From assembly GCF_030272615.1 (NCBI RefSeq), contig NC_081410.1, forward strand, positions 128,145,640 through 128,209,639: a stretch of 64,000 nucleotides of DNA. Reading direction: 5' to 3'. Below, one piece after another: positions 35,251 through 46,378 of this stretch. Source of the stretch: Cryptomeria japonica (taxonomy: Eukaryota > Streptophyta > Pinopsida > Cupressales > Cupressaceae). Both the position numbers and the translations under genes were made by a program. The notes under the pieces were generated by a model. It saw nothing but the letters and a program-made list of their open reading frames with translations, searched no databases and had not been told where the DNA came from. How positions within the stretch are numbered: the first letter of the stretch is position 1; every line of letters starts with the position of its first letter.

Positions 35251-35270
35251 GTAGGAAGTCGGGTTCACCA
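35251..35270 (-). promoter_or_regulatory. X primer binding site
   Basis: The minus strand reads TGGTGAACCCGACTTCCTAC three bases after the LTR end (TTACA). The first 13 bases equal the primer site of T, so X and T use the same, unassigned, tRNA. This fixes 35274-36566 as the 5' LTR of X. Confidence 0.75.
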
Positions 35271-35273
35271 AAA

Positions 35274-36566
35274 TGTAATGGTAAAAAAATAGGTTTTCCA
35301 CCACTAAGGTAATAAAAATGCTAATTTTGCTTAGGGAACAATTGCATTAGAGAAAGATGAGAATTTGATAGATCTAAGTCTTAAATACCAAGATTTCGAT
35401 AAACTTCCAGGGGTTTTAGATGTGCCTCTTCTTTCCCTTGAGTTGAATTGGTTTGAGTTTGTTGAAGATGCTAAAATTAGGGTAAATGTGTGTAAACTGA
35501 ATTAATTATGCATAGACATTGAGTTGTAGTCATCAAACGGAGCGAAAAACTTCTAGGGGTTTTAGATGTGCCTCTTCTTTCCCTTGAGTTGACTTGGTTT
35601 GAATTTGTTGAAGATGATAAATTTAGGGTAAATGTGTGTAAATTGAAGAAATTATGCATAAACATTGAGTTACAATCATCAAACAGAGCCAAAAACTTGG
35701 ATCTGAGCAATATGGGAATGTTCAAATCTATTCCCAAAAGGTAGACCTAAATTGTTAGGATCAGAACACTGATCGCTCTGGTCCTTCACACTTTTTGTCA
35801 TTTAAAGGGGAACCTATTCATCTCTATGAATAATGTCAATCCTAAAAATTACAGCTCTGCACACACATAGTAGAGAAGGGAAAATGGTTGGGAATGGGGC
35901 TTTGTCTAAGTCAAACCTCGATTTAGGAATTAACCTTAAATGAATAATTGCAAATACTAAAATAAATAACGAAAAGGTATGCCTCAGATCTGCAATTGTT
36001 GATGATGATGTTTTGCTTCTTGAACGCAATCACATATGTTGTATGAAATGGCATGAACATGACAAAACCATAATCACACACACATGCTTGCATATGAATG
36101 ATGTAATTTCACTCCACAATGGTTGAATGAAGAATATGCAGCCTTTAAGGTCTCTAAAAATGCTTGATAATGAATGCTTCACAGATGCAATGATTTGACT
36201 ACTTGAAGTAGATGAAATTAGGTTGATCAAATGTTTTTATATAGGGATATCTAGGTCATTTACCGATTAGGTCGACCTTTAATGGTCATGCAGAGCCATG
36301 AAATTGATTTCTTATCAGAGAGATACGACCCTTGCCCCATTTTAAAATAGGGCCCAACTAAGAGGTACCAAGGCAAGCATGCTTTGGTTCTATGAACATG
36401 GCACTAGCACCCTCATTCTTCTTAGTTAGGGACCTCAATTTAGTCCCATGGAGAAGGACACCCCTCTAGGAAATCAACTAGTGAACTGGGGAAAAGGTAC
36501 AAAACGGACCTAGATAGGAGATGCGGATGGGACATGCTAAAGTAGGGGCACAAACATGAGGTGTAA
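35274..36566 (-). repeat. X 5' LTR, with internal tandem duplication
   Basis: This copy aligns with 12476-13735. It contains a tandem duplication of about 145 bp (about 35408-35552 and 35553-35697, from AGGGGTTTTAGATGTGCC to the AAAACTT end) that the other LTR lacks. It appears to lack the outermost 100 bp present in the 3' copy and runs directly into R's protease region. Confidence 0.75.
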
Positions 36567-37253
36567 ATTATCCCAGTGACAATTTACGATGCTATAATGA
36601 GCAAGGCTATAGAAGGAGATGGAGGCACAAAGTGGGAGAATGAATAAAGTCGAGTGTTGTGATTGGCTTGTCCCACTACTACTAAGGAATCGTTATCAAG
36701 TTTTTTGACCAAAACTCAATCAAGTAGAAACTCAAATTTCTTTGCATTTCCAAAATGAGTGATTTGGTAGATTGAAAGAAGGTTGGTGCCCAAGTTAGGA
36801 ACATAGAGAACATTCTCAAGTGTTCCATCATCCATGGCAATCGAACATTTGCCTTCAACTTCCACTTGTGTATCATAACCTATGAAAATGTGTGGTAACT
36901 TGGATGGCTCTAATGAAGAAAATTGTTCCATTGTAGACCCCATTTGATGAGAGACATCCAAGTCAATCACCCATTGCTATGAAGAACTTGTAGTTGCCAC
37001 AAATGCTTGTCCTTTTCCTTTTGATTGTGAGGAGGTGGAAGGAGATGAATCCTTCTTCTTGTAAGTAGATGACAAATTTATGTTTTTCTTCTTGATGATG
37101 TGTGTCAATTCATCAATTTTCTTAGTGTGGTAATGATGCTCATCATTACCAACTTTCTTGAAATATGAACAATTTGGCTTCTCCTTCGTGTTTGAATTTC
37201 CCTTCTTGAAAGAAGATGCAAAATTGCCTTGTTGTGGAGAGGATGGTTGTGCT
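36567..37253 (-). pseudogene. R: gag zinc knuckle and protease (broken)
   Basis: From 37253 leftwards the frame reads AQPSSPQQGNFASSFKKGN, then a knuckle-like CSYFKKVGNDEHHYHTKK (one Cys lost) and a Lys/Ser-rich linker. The protease block WVIDLDVSHQM replaces the usual WIIDSGASHHM, and VLYVPNLGTNLLSIYQITHFG follows. It ends near 36590 with RLYSFSHF, which leads into the pre-integrase block on the far side of X. The altered catalytic triplet means it is inactive. Confidence 0.8.
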
Positions 37254-38617
37254 TGTTGGATGTTTGGGTGATTGCTGCAAATATATGCTTTAATGGCATC
37301 TGAGAGATGTGTTGTCATTAATGTCAACATATTTTCTTTGTTTGGTGCAGTGTTGCAGTATAGTTCAGTTAGTTGGTTTATGTTTGTGTGTTGATGATCT
37401 GTGTTTGTGGATTGAAGGGTTTGTAGAGTGATATCTCTAGTTGATTCAATGCAAGTTTCAGAGGTCCGCATGAATATTTGAGTGAGTTATGAGTATCGAT
37501 GTTGTGGCCAGTTTTTATGTTGTTCAGTATTCCCAGTGTTCAAAATTTTGATTTACATTGCTCTGCATTGTAATACCTTGATTTGAGGATTTTCAAATAT
37601 GTTTGGGATGTTGATGTGTGTCCTCAATTCAAATGGTTCTTGATTTGGTTCTCTACAAGTGAATCTTTCAGGTTAGCAGTCAGTTCAGTTGATGCTCTTG
37701 AGGTTTGGTATGATGATGTGATGATTCTAGTAATTTGAGTTGGTGTGGATGTTGTTGTGTTAATTCAAGATGCTTGTGGGTGTTTCTAGATCATGTACTA
37801 TTTGAGTTGGTGGTCTGTGTTGATCGACGAGCATGTTATTGATGATTTTCTTTAGTGCGATGGTATTCTTCATGTTCTTGGCTGACATGGTGATTGTAGA
37901 ATGTTTTGGATGTTTGATGCATAATTCTTGGAGGTGTTTCATGTTCGAGGTGGTGATTTAGGTCCATGCTATGTCTTAGTTGACATTGTTTTGGTCTACA
38001 TGTGATATTGTAGTGTGTGTGCTTATATTTTGTAATTAGGTGATGTGTGTTGAGCCGACCTTGATGATATTATTCCAAGGTTGATATGATGTATAAATAA
38101 ATGTAGCATATATGTAATTGTGATGCTACATATGTGTGAGTGTACACATAATGTATTAATCATTCGGTAGTAGAGAAAAAGTATGGAGAAGTAAGTGAGA
38201 GATACGTGCTTAATTAGAACTGTAACCAGGCATTGTGGATGTTATTTCTAAGTTCATGATTTTCCGGAAGTGATTTGAATCTATTTGTAAGGTAGTGAGC
38301 CTTCCCAGGGTAGTTGCCCTTTGTTGTTTTTGAGCATTGAGCTCTAAGTAGTGTGCCTAAATGCATGTGCATTCCCCATTGTAATGTTTCATATACTTCT
38401 AACAAGGTATCATCATAATTGTGGGTGGGTTCCCACTATGGTTTTTCCCCAAGACCAGGTTCTCCACTTCAAAAATCTTGGTGTTATTTGTGTTCTTGTT
38501 GTGTTGATGATTTATGCTTTCACTATTAATTATCAAATCTGAGATTAAAGTAAGTTGTTGTAAGTTTTTGTGAGAACTGATTCACCCCCCTCTCAGTTGT
38601 CTACCCTATTTTCATCA
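37254..38617 (+). repeat. O 5' LTR
   Basis: It starts TGTTGGATGTTTGGGTGATT and ends CCCTATTTTCATCA, 1364 bp. It aligns with 51481-52819 and with the solo LTR at 30613-31964. Near its end is the TTCACCCCCCTCTCAGTTGT block. It is followed by two bases and the primer site TGGTATCAGAG at 38620-38630. Confidence 0.9.
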
Positions 38618-38672
38618 ATTGGTATCAGAGAAGGTTCCTCCAAAGAAGTTTAATAGCTTGAGGTGATCCAGG

Positions 38673-39388
38673 ATGGCGACTTACAAGAAGGAGAGTCTGA
38701 GATTAGATGGAACAAATTATTCTTTAAAAGAAACGGATGGAGTGTCACTTGAGATGCATTGGCAAAGATTACTAGAAAGTTACTAAAGACAAATATATTG
38801 TTCCTGCAAATGGTCCTTAGACATTAGATGAGATTAAGGAAGTTAAATACAATATTAAAGCTAGGAAGCATTGCTAAGTGCTCTAACTAATTCAAAAAGG
38901 ACAAATGTGATGAAATTGCAGACTTCTCATGAGATTTGGAAGAAGTTGGAAACCCTATATGAAGGTGACAGTTATGTGAATATTGCTAAGTTGCAGAGAT
39001 TGAAAGGAAAGTATGAGATGTTGAGGATGGGAGAAGATGAGAATATTACTTCTTTTATGTCGAAAGTGAATGAGCTTGTGTGCAATATCAAATTTGCTGG
39101 TAAAAAGTTGGAAGAATCAGAGATTGTTGCTAAAGTTCTTAGATCCTTACCTGCATCCTATATACATGAAGTTGCTATTGAAGAGATACAGACTATGACT
39201 GATGTAACCAGAGACATGTTGATTTGTAAGCTTTCAGCCTTTGAATTGACTAAATTTGGTGATTCCCTTCCTAAGGTAGAATTTGTATTCAAAGCTACTA
39301 TTTCTAGGAAGGATAAGAAAAGATTTGATCCAAGTGAAAGTTCTTCAAGGAGGATATCTAGATATGAGAAAGAGATGAAGGAGATTGA

Positions 39389-39456
<68 letters not shown>

Positions 39457-39470
39457 CTTGAAGGGATGAT
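38673..39470 (+). pseudogene. gag: O: copia gag with (AG)31 tract (broken)
   Basis: An ATG at 38673 opens a short frame (MATYKKESLRLDG), broken by stops and a frameshift before 38871. The gag core then runs open: LSALTNSKRTNVMKLQTSHE, LAKLQRLKGKYEMLRMGEDE-like blocks and VLRSLPASYIHEV, the UBN2-type copia capsid. From 39392 to 39453 there is a perfect (AG)31 tract coding alternating Arg-Glu. This shifts the effective frame relative to the zinc-knuckle segment that follows. Confidence 0.82.
39392..39453 (+). repeat. (AG)31 microsatellite inside O gag
   Basis: A perfect 62-bp AG tract lies in the gag reading frame. In either of two frames it reads Arg-Glu repeats, so slippage need not introduce stops. 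It must have expanded after O inserted. Confidence 0.95.
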
Positions 39471-40449
39471 TGCCAGGAGATTGCCTAAGGGAGATGGTAA
39501 GTATGAAGGAAAGTTGTCTCTTAAATGTTTTTCATGCAATAATATAGGACATTTTGTTTCAAGGTGTCCGAAAAGAGTTCCTAAGAAACCATACACACCT
39601 AAATATCAAAAGAAGTGCTATTATGCTACTGATGAAGGTGTGATTGATGATGAATCTGACAAAGGGAATTTAAGTGATAATAAATGGGTGTTTATTGCTA
39701 TCATGAAAGATGATCCAAAATCTATTGGTTCTGCTAGCTGCATTAATGAGGAAAAAGCTTTGCCTGCACAATTTGAAGAGAAAGATGAATGGGTAATTGA
39801 CAACGGATGCTCTCATCATATGATAGGTGATAAGAAAACTTTTGTGAGCTTGGAAAAGTATGATGGTAGTGTTGTTAGGTTTGGTGATGACAAAGCTGGT
39901 ATAATTCGTGGTAGAGGTTCTATTTCTATTGATGGTAAGCACAATAGTGATGATTTCTTATATGTAGAAGGTCTAAAGTATAAGCTTTTGAGTGTTGGAT
40001 AGATGGTTGACAGGGGATATTATCTTCAATTCAAGAATGGCAAATTTAAAATCTTGAGTAGCTTCGGAAGTGAGATTGCATCAAGTACAAAGACAAAAGG
40101 TAATATCTTTCACTTGAATGTTGTTGCTAAAATTTGTTTGAGTACTCAAATTGATGAAAGTTGGTTGTGGCATAAAAGGACGTGTCATGTAAATTTTGAC
40201 AACATGATTAAGATAAGTTCTACTTAGGCGGTAAGAGATCTTCCTAAGTTGATGAAACCTACTAACCCTATATACACAAAGAATGTCAAATGGGAAAGTA
40301 AACCATAGTTTCTTTCAAAAGTAAGAAGCATTTTTCTAATGGATTGTTAGATCTTGTGCATACTAATTTATGTGGTCCCTCTAGAGTGAGAAGTTTGCAA
40401 GGAGATAGATATTTCATGTTGTTGATTGATGATTATTCAAGGATGAAGT
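39471..40449 (+). pseudogene. O: zinc knuckle, protease, pre-integrase and start of integrase
   Basis: The knuckle CFSCNNIGHFVSRCPK (39530) has intact CX2CX4HX4C spacing. The protease has WVIDNGCSHHMIGDKKTF, where DSG has become DNG, then GRGSISIDGK and GLKYKLLSVG, ending at a stop (near 40000). The pre-integrase block LWHKRTCHVNFDNM (about 40166) and the integrase start LDLVHTNLCGPSRVRSLQGD and LLIDDYSRMK follow. The frame is cut at 40449 by element N. It resumes as WVTFLREKSEA and the core at 47378. Confidence 0.85.
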
Positions 40450-41397
40450 TGTTGGAAATTAACACTCATTGGATTCATATGTTGTCATTGATGGAAACAT
40501 GGCAACATGGTAACTTGGCAACAAGATTCATAAGGAAGCATACACCAACATACACTGACACTAGGAGGCATTCACCGGTAGACACCAGCATTGGAGAATC
40601 CAGGGTTACACCAACACCAACACCGGTACCGGCGTCCAGCACTTCAGTGAAGCTGACATCAGGCTTGGACCTGAAGGCAGTTTTATTTGTAAAATCATTT
40701 TGTAATTATTGTATAAGGCCGACATTGTATATCTTTTTTAATGCATTGTAAGACGACATAAGAAATATTGTTTGTGAAGGGTATATAGGTCAATTTGTTA
40801 AGGTCATTATAGATATAGATGAGATAAACTGAAATAAGGATATAGGAGATTGTGTAATGTGAAGTATATGTATGTAGATCATTTGTATGTGAATGTTATA
40901 TCATGCAATGATCTGTAGATAGTTTGGAAAGCATTCTTGGAGGAAATGAGATACCGATAGAAGTGTTTAGGGTTTATGAACCGGTATAGAGAAGAACTAT
41001 AATTGGAACTCTTTTTGGCATAGCAGATGCATTTTGTGAGCTCATTATTACTGTTTTATTTCAGCAAAAGCTTGTAGTTAGTGAGACTCTTTTGTGATGA
41101 GCAGTGTGCCTTTCTGCATGTGCAAGCCCCCATTTTATGTAATATCCTTCATATGGCCAGTGAACTGATATTGTGGGTCACAAATCCCACCGTGTTTTTT
41201 CCTCTTTGAGGTTTTCAACGTATAAATTCTATGTGTTATGGTGTTCATTTATGTTGATGGATTATTTGCTTCAAGTTATATGTTTCTTCATTTACCAGTT
41301 TATATGTGTATGTTATAAAAGGGTAAAATCATATCTTACCGACAGAACATTGATTCACCCCCCCCCCCCCCCCTCTCAGTGTTCTTGGATCCCAACA
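40450..41397 (+). repeat. N 5' LTR and primer site
   Basis: 948 bp, TGTTGGAAATTAACACTC to CTTGGATCCCAACA. It contains several ACCGGT-type motifs and a run of 16 C (41358-41373) in the TTCACCCC...CTCTCAGTG block. Two bases later comes TGGTATCAGAGC (41400-41411), complementary to initiator-Met tRNA. Confidence 0.92.
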
Positions 41398-41472
41398 ATT
41401 GGTATCAGAGCCTAGTTCCTCGGAAGAAGTTTAATAGCTTGAGGAAGATCTTGAAACCGGAATCATTGAACA

Positions 41473-42480
41473 TGGCTACGGAGAAGCAACTAGAGATGAC
41501 TCTTGAGGATTATCATGCTGAAAGGATAAAGAATTTAAAATTGCAAGATGAATTGAATTATGATAATGAATTCATTCTTGTCCTGTAAGAAAGGTTATCA
41601 TCAGCTCAAGATAAGAGAAAGGAACTTTTGCAAAACCTAGATGATGAAGAGAAAAATGCACTTAAGGAATAATGTTAGAAACTGAGTCAAACAAACATGC
41701 TCATGAAGAATGAAATGCAAGACCTGACTATGAGGTTATCAAAAGATATTGAGGACAGAAAGAAAAGGAAAAAAAAAAGGAAGAAAATCTTGTTATATCT
41801 CTAAAGAACAAATTTGATGAATGTGGCAGATTGACTCATGAGAATAATCTATTGAGAACTGATTTGGGACACTCCTGGAACAATGAACAAGAGCTTGAAA
41901 GACAAATAACTACTCTAAAAGATGATTTGACTACTGTAAGTGAGTATAAAGAAAAATTCAGTATTAGTGTTGCACAGTTGGATGACTTATTGAAAAGACA
42001 AAGGCAAAATGATGATTCTAGAGGACTTGGATTTGTACAAGGTGAAAGCTCCAGTACTGCAAATGAAGATCAAACAACCGATATGTAGAGCTCATCAGAC
42101 CAGAGGAAACCAGTAAGGCAATCTAATGCTTATAAATTCAATGGTAGATGCTTTGTTTGTAATAAATTTGGGCATATGGCTAAACAATGTAGAAATAGAG
42201 CAAATCAAAACTACAATTCTGTTCCCGGTCAATGCACAAATTGCAAGAAATATGGTCATAAATCAGAAGATTGCAGAATGAATTTTAAATGTCATGCATG
42301 TGGAAAGTTTGGTCATTTGGCTAATCAATGTAGGTCAAGGAATGACATTGGATATATTAAACAAATTCAAAAGAACAATTTTACATGTTATGCATGCAAC
42401 AAAATAGGTCATATTGCTAAGTATTGCAGAAGCAAGACTCAATCAGTTAGCAATGATAAAGCAAATGACAAAAGAAAGTA
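41473..42480 (+). pseudogene. N: gag C-terminal region, coiled coil plus four zinc knuckles
   Basis: An ATG at 41473 (MATEKQLEMTLEDYHAERIK) opens a coiled coil of about 200 residues, interrupted by a few stops. Four CCHC knuckles follow: CFVCNKFGHMAKQC, CTNCKKYGHKSEDC, CHACGKFGHLANQC and CYACNKIGHIAKYC, all with correct CX2CX4HX4C spacing. The last block (42176-42480) is open. In large copia elements (SIRE/Maximus type) such a region lies at the end of gag; the capsid part that should precede it is absent. Its likely role was nucleic-acid binding and packaging of N RNA. Confidence 0.82.
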
Positions 42481-42989
42481 GAAGGTAGATGAAATACAAC
42501 AAGCTCACACCAAGAGATGGGTTAGAAATTTTGAAGAAGCAAGTGGAGATGGATCTACACCAGTAACTCCATCGGTAGAACAGAGCATTCCTGCATCGGT
42601 AGGAAATTCCACCAGTAACTGAGGCATACACCTTAGGGGTTGGAAAATCTATTGCAAATCTTGCATATTCCCTGGAGGAGATCTGGAAGAGATCTAGAGA
42701 GTTGTCTTAATCATTGATGAAGGTTTATCCACCATAAGACTGTGAAACCGACATCCGGTAGGGTACGTCACGAAGCATTTATGACAGTGAAGGATTATGG
42801 TTTACTTGTTGATAAAAGGAGAAAGTGAATTCATTCTCACTCACCCAACATTCAAGCAATCTAGAGCGAAGAAAAGGAAAATTTCAGGCAATTAAGAGCG
42901 AGCAAAGGCATTCCGAGAGGATTTCCAGCAATCATTGGAGAAGCAATCAAATCTTCACACTGGTGATCATTTGCAAGTATTTCTTCGAA

Positions 42990-45900
42990 ATGACATCTGG
43001 ATCATCTGCTCCTAATTTTATTGTAAATCCCACCATTGTTGAAGTTAAGGATAGGTTGAGACCCATTTTCAAGGAAGTTCCCCATATAGCTAAGAAAGAG
43101 ACTTTGCGGGTGCATTCTCTAGGGTTCTCGACGATGTGATGTATGTTGAAGATGTAAGGGCATATATTCACTGCACCTTGGAGGATCTAGGTATAGAAGA
43201 GATAAAGGGCATGTATCAATCTGTGATACTGGGAGACTCCAGAACAATCAAGCTGAAATATAAGATCATCGAGGATCTAGGGTTAACCAATATTTTGTAC
43301 ATACCAAAATTCAAAGATGAGGTGACCAGATATGTTCTGAGTAGGGTTCACAATGAATTCATCTGGCTGGATCAGCCCTACATAATCACAAAGGAAGCAA
43401 TTCAAACAGTCACGGTTTACCCAAAGTCGGACAAGAACCTGGCAAGAAGATTTCCACCACTGCGGTTAAGAAGCTCACTAGCGCAGCCCATGATGGAAGA
43501 TCTATGAGGGTCAGCACAATCAAGGACATAGATGTGAAATTTGTCAGCATGGTAATCGGCTATAAGGTAACTTAATCTAGTCGATTGAACTCTATTGCTA
43601 GTTCTTGCATCCATGTTGCTTATCAAATGTTAAAGAATAATGAGAAGTATGACTTATGCGAATGGCTGAGAAGTGAACTAATGTTGAATCTTGGAAAGAT
43701 TAAGAGTGTTAAGAGGAAATTTTAGGTTCGTAAATATCACTATTTGTTTAATGCTTTACTTCATGAATGGGATACCCGGTCTAGGGAAGAAGAGTTGGTC
43801 ACATGACATACCGGTAGGTATGAAAATCAAGGAAGCAATCACCGGTCTTAGTATCGGCATGGATGAAAAGATTTGGGGCTATTTCAAAACATTTCAGGAA
43901 AACAGGAGACAGAGGGAAAGAATATCAAAGCACATTGTGGAGAAATACTCCACTGATATCTATTTTATGGTGAAAACTGATGAAACTCTTATGGAGGCAG
44001 TAGGACCTAGAACCATATGGGTCACTAAGCTTGGATATGAAGTGGATGATAGCAATTTTGAACTTTATGTAAAAATGTTGCTTGAAGCTCCATTGGATGA
44101 TAAGACATAACACTTTGGTACAGCTAAAGAAAAGGCTTTCGAAGTCAAAATTGGCTTTGACAAGAAAAGAAGAGAGAAGAAAATAGATAAGATGTCTACA
44201 TATATATAAGATGTAATCCATAAGATAGACACTCAACTAGGTTTTGGGTCCAAATTGGCAAAGGAACCGGCAATGGTTAGTACTCCTGAGGCAAAGAGGC
44301 CTAAAACTTTCATTTCTTCTGTCACTTCTGACTCTGATCTAGAGGATAATGAACCTCTCGCATTCAGAAGCGTACAAAGAAGAAAACTGACCAACCTCTA
44401 GTAGAGGAGAAGAAGGTGGAGCCAAGGAGGAAGCTTGTAAGAAAAGTGACAAAACCTACTGCACCCCAACCTCCAGCAAGGAAACCTATTCAGAAGAGGA
44501 AACTAGTCACATCCACTCCGGTAACCCACAACAAGAAGAAGAAGAGTGATGATGCTACTGAATCTGGTAAGGATACAATGAGCTGTTCTGAATTGATTGA
44601 TGAAATAACCAAGGATGGAATTTTGAAAAATGTATCCATTTATTATGAAGATTTAGAGGATAATGAGCAGAATGAGATTGAAGAGGCAATTTTGTTACAT
44701 ATAGATATATATAAGAAATCCTTAGTAGAAATTTTGAAGGAAATTCCTCTATCACTATACAATAAATTAGATTCTAGAAGACTTGATGCAGTCAAGAGGG
44801 ATAGAGAAATTAAGGAAGTAGAACTTTTGGGTATGTGTGGTTTAATAAACAATGAGGAAATTAAACGATGCATTGATATTGCAAACATAACAGTTTTTAG
44901 TAGCAAACCCCAATAAATAAGCCTAATGATGGGCAGGGTAAATGAGGTAGTAAATGAGACCAAAGATGGTTGGATCAAATTCTTCCAAAAGAATCTTGAT
45001 TTTCTCACCTCCCAAGAAGAATTTTTAAAAGAAACAACTTCCTCTATCCCGAAGAGATCTAAAGGGAAAGGTATTTTGGATAGTTCAACTCCAATTTTGA
45101 ATAAACCGGTAGTAACTATAAGTATACAAACACCACCGATAGTAAAGGAGAGTGTACAGTCAATACCGATAGAGACAACTTTTGAACAAGACAATGTACA
45201 AGGTACTAACAATACTGTGGATAATACTCCACTGGCAGTAATTGACACTACACCAAGTGGCGAAGCCATCGGTGCTTAGGAGGATAAGGCAAAGGGAACT
45301 GAGACTATACCGACAGTTAATATTGATTCCCCAGCAAAGGTTTTGGCAATTGACACTTCTCAAGTTGAGATGAAATCAATCACTGAGATGAGTCCCACTG
45401 AGTTAGTGATGATGGCTACTCACAAACTAATAAAGGAGGGATCGACAGATAAAGGAATAATAGATCACTCAATCACAGATTTGCACAGACTAATTACTGA
45501 TTGTAAAATTGAAAATGAAGCAAGCCCTTCCGACAAGCTTAAGGCATTAACTGAGCATATATCTAACAAATTTCAATCTTTGCAGCAAATTTCAGACCGA
45601 TAGGCACTTGAGAGATTTACTGTGGCTAAGAGAGCCACTTTTGATCAGATTATTGAAACAAAGAAGAAGAAAATTGAAGGAAAATTGATACTTATTGAGA
45701 ATTATTTGAAACAGTGTACAAATATCTACAGGGCCTGTTGTAGCATAGAAACTCTTACAACAAATGTAGATAGCGGATTAAAGGAGTTACATGATAAGGT
45801 TGCAAATATTGCAAATTCTTTTGATGGATTAACCTCACTAACAACATCTGTTGATGGACAAATTTTGTCCTTGGAGAACCAAATTTTTTCTTTTGAAAAG

Positions 45901-46023
45901 GAAAGAGGCAAGATCATTCAGAGAGCAAGGAGTCTTAGAGGATTGGTGAGTCCAAGATTGGATTCACTCAGTGTACATAAGAGGGAATGTATGGATATGA
46001 CTGCTAAGCCCACATCGACATAA
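42990..46023 (+). pseudogene. N: unknown accessory frame in place of pol (decayed)
   Basis: An ATG at 42990 (MTSGSSAPNFIVNPTIVEVK) starts a protein that continues in open blocks 42990-43139, 43136-43507, 43691-44110, 44416-44916, 44926-45279, 45343-45603 and 45622-46023, separated by frameshifts or stops. The first 370 residues are globular (DVRAYIHCTLEDLGIEEIKG, GPRTIWVTKLGYEVDDSNFE). A Lys-rich basic linker follows (RKLVRKVTKPTAPQPPARKP), then Ser/Thr/Pro-rich sequence, and finally a coiled coil (LKELHDKVANIANSFDGL, LENQIFSFEKERGKII). I know no family for it. The layout matches U and V. It is sense-oriented relative to N's LTRs, so it was part of N's transcript. Confidence 0.7.
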
Positions 46024-46378
46024 GTCAAAGAGAAGGAGACATTTGCACACTTACTGAGTGGACTTGTATCCATATCTGAATCCTTTAGAACCGGTTGGGA
46101 TACATATTTACAATTGCTAGACAAGGCTTACCCGGAAATTTTGAAATTGGTCAAGCTCTGGTAAAGTAATTTGTATTTATTAATTCTTTCAATTCTTTCA
46201 CCAGTCTTTGGCATTGATGCCAAAGGGGAAGTGTATATAATGTGAAAAATAACAAACAGAAAAATATGGGAAGGATATCAAAAAAGAGTTTATTGCTCAA
46301 GGGGATCATATTTCAAGTTGAACTGACAGGGAATCCATTTTTCACATGAGTGTTGTCATCAATGCCAAAGGGGGAGAT

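Larger units (their letters stand above)
12476..36566 (-). mobile_element. X: Ty3/gypsy-type element inserted in R
   Basis: Two LTR copies of about 1.3 kb face the same way: 12476-13735 (3') and 35274-36566 (5'). On the minus strand the 5' LTR ends ...CCATTACA, followed by TTT and a primer site TGGTGAACCCGACTTCC. This is nearly the same site as in element T. A purine tract (13741-13756) abuts the 3' LTR. X splits R exactly between its protease and pre-integrase blocks. A candidate 5-bp duplication TGAGG appears at 12473-12477 and 36557-36561. However, the 5' LTR seems to have lost its outermost 100 bp or so, so that duplication is uncertain. No gypsy reverse transcriptase remains inside. The interior holds acidic frames, U, T, a LINE and repeats. 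Confidence 0.7.

Noticed and set aside
44643-45269. 208-codon minus-strand frame opposite N
   Set aside because: Shadow of the plus-strand accessory frame. Composition is Leu/Ser/Phe-rich without motif, and N's transcript runs on the plus strand.
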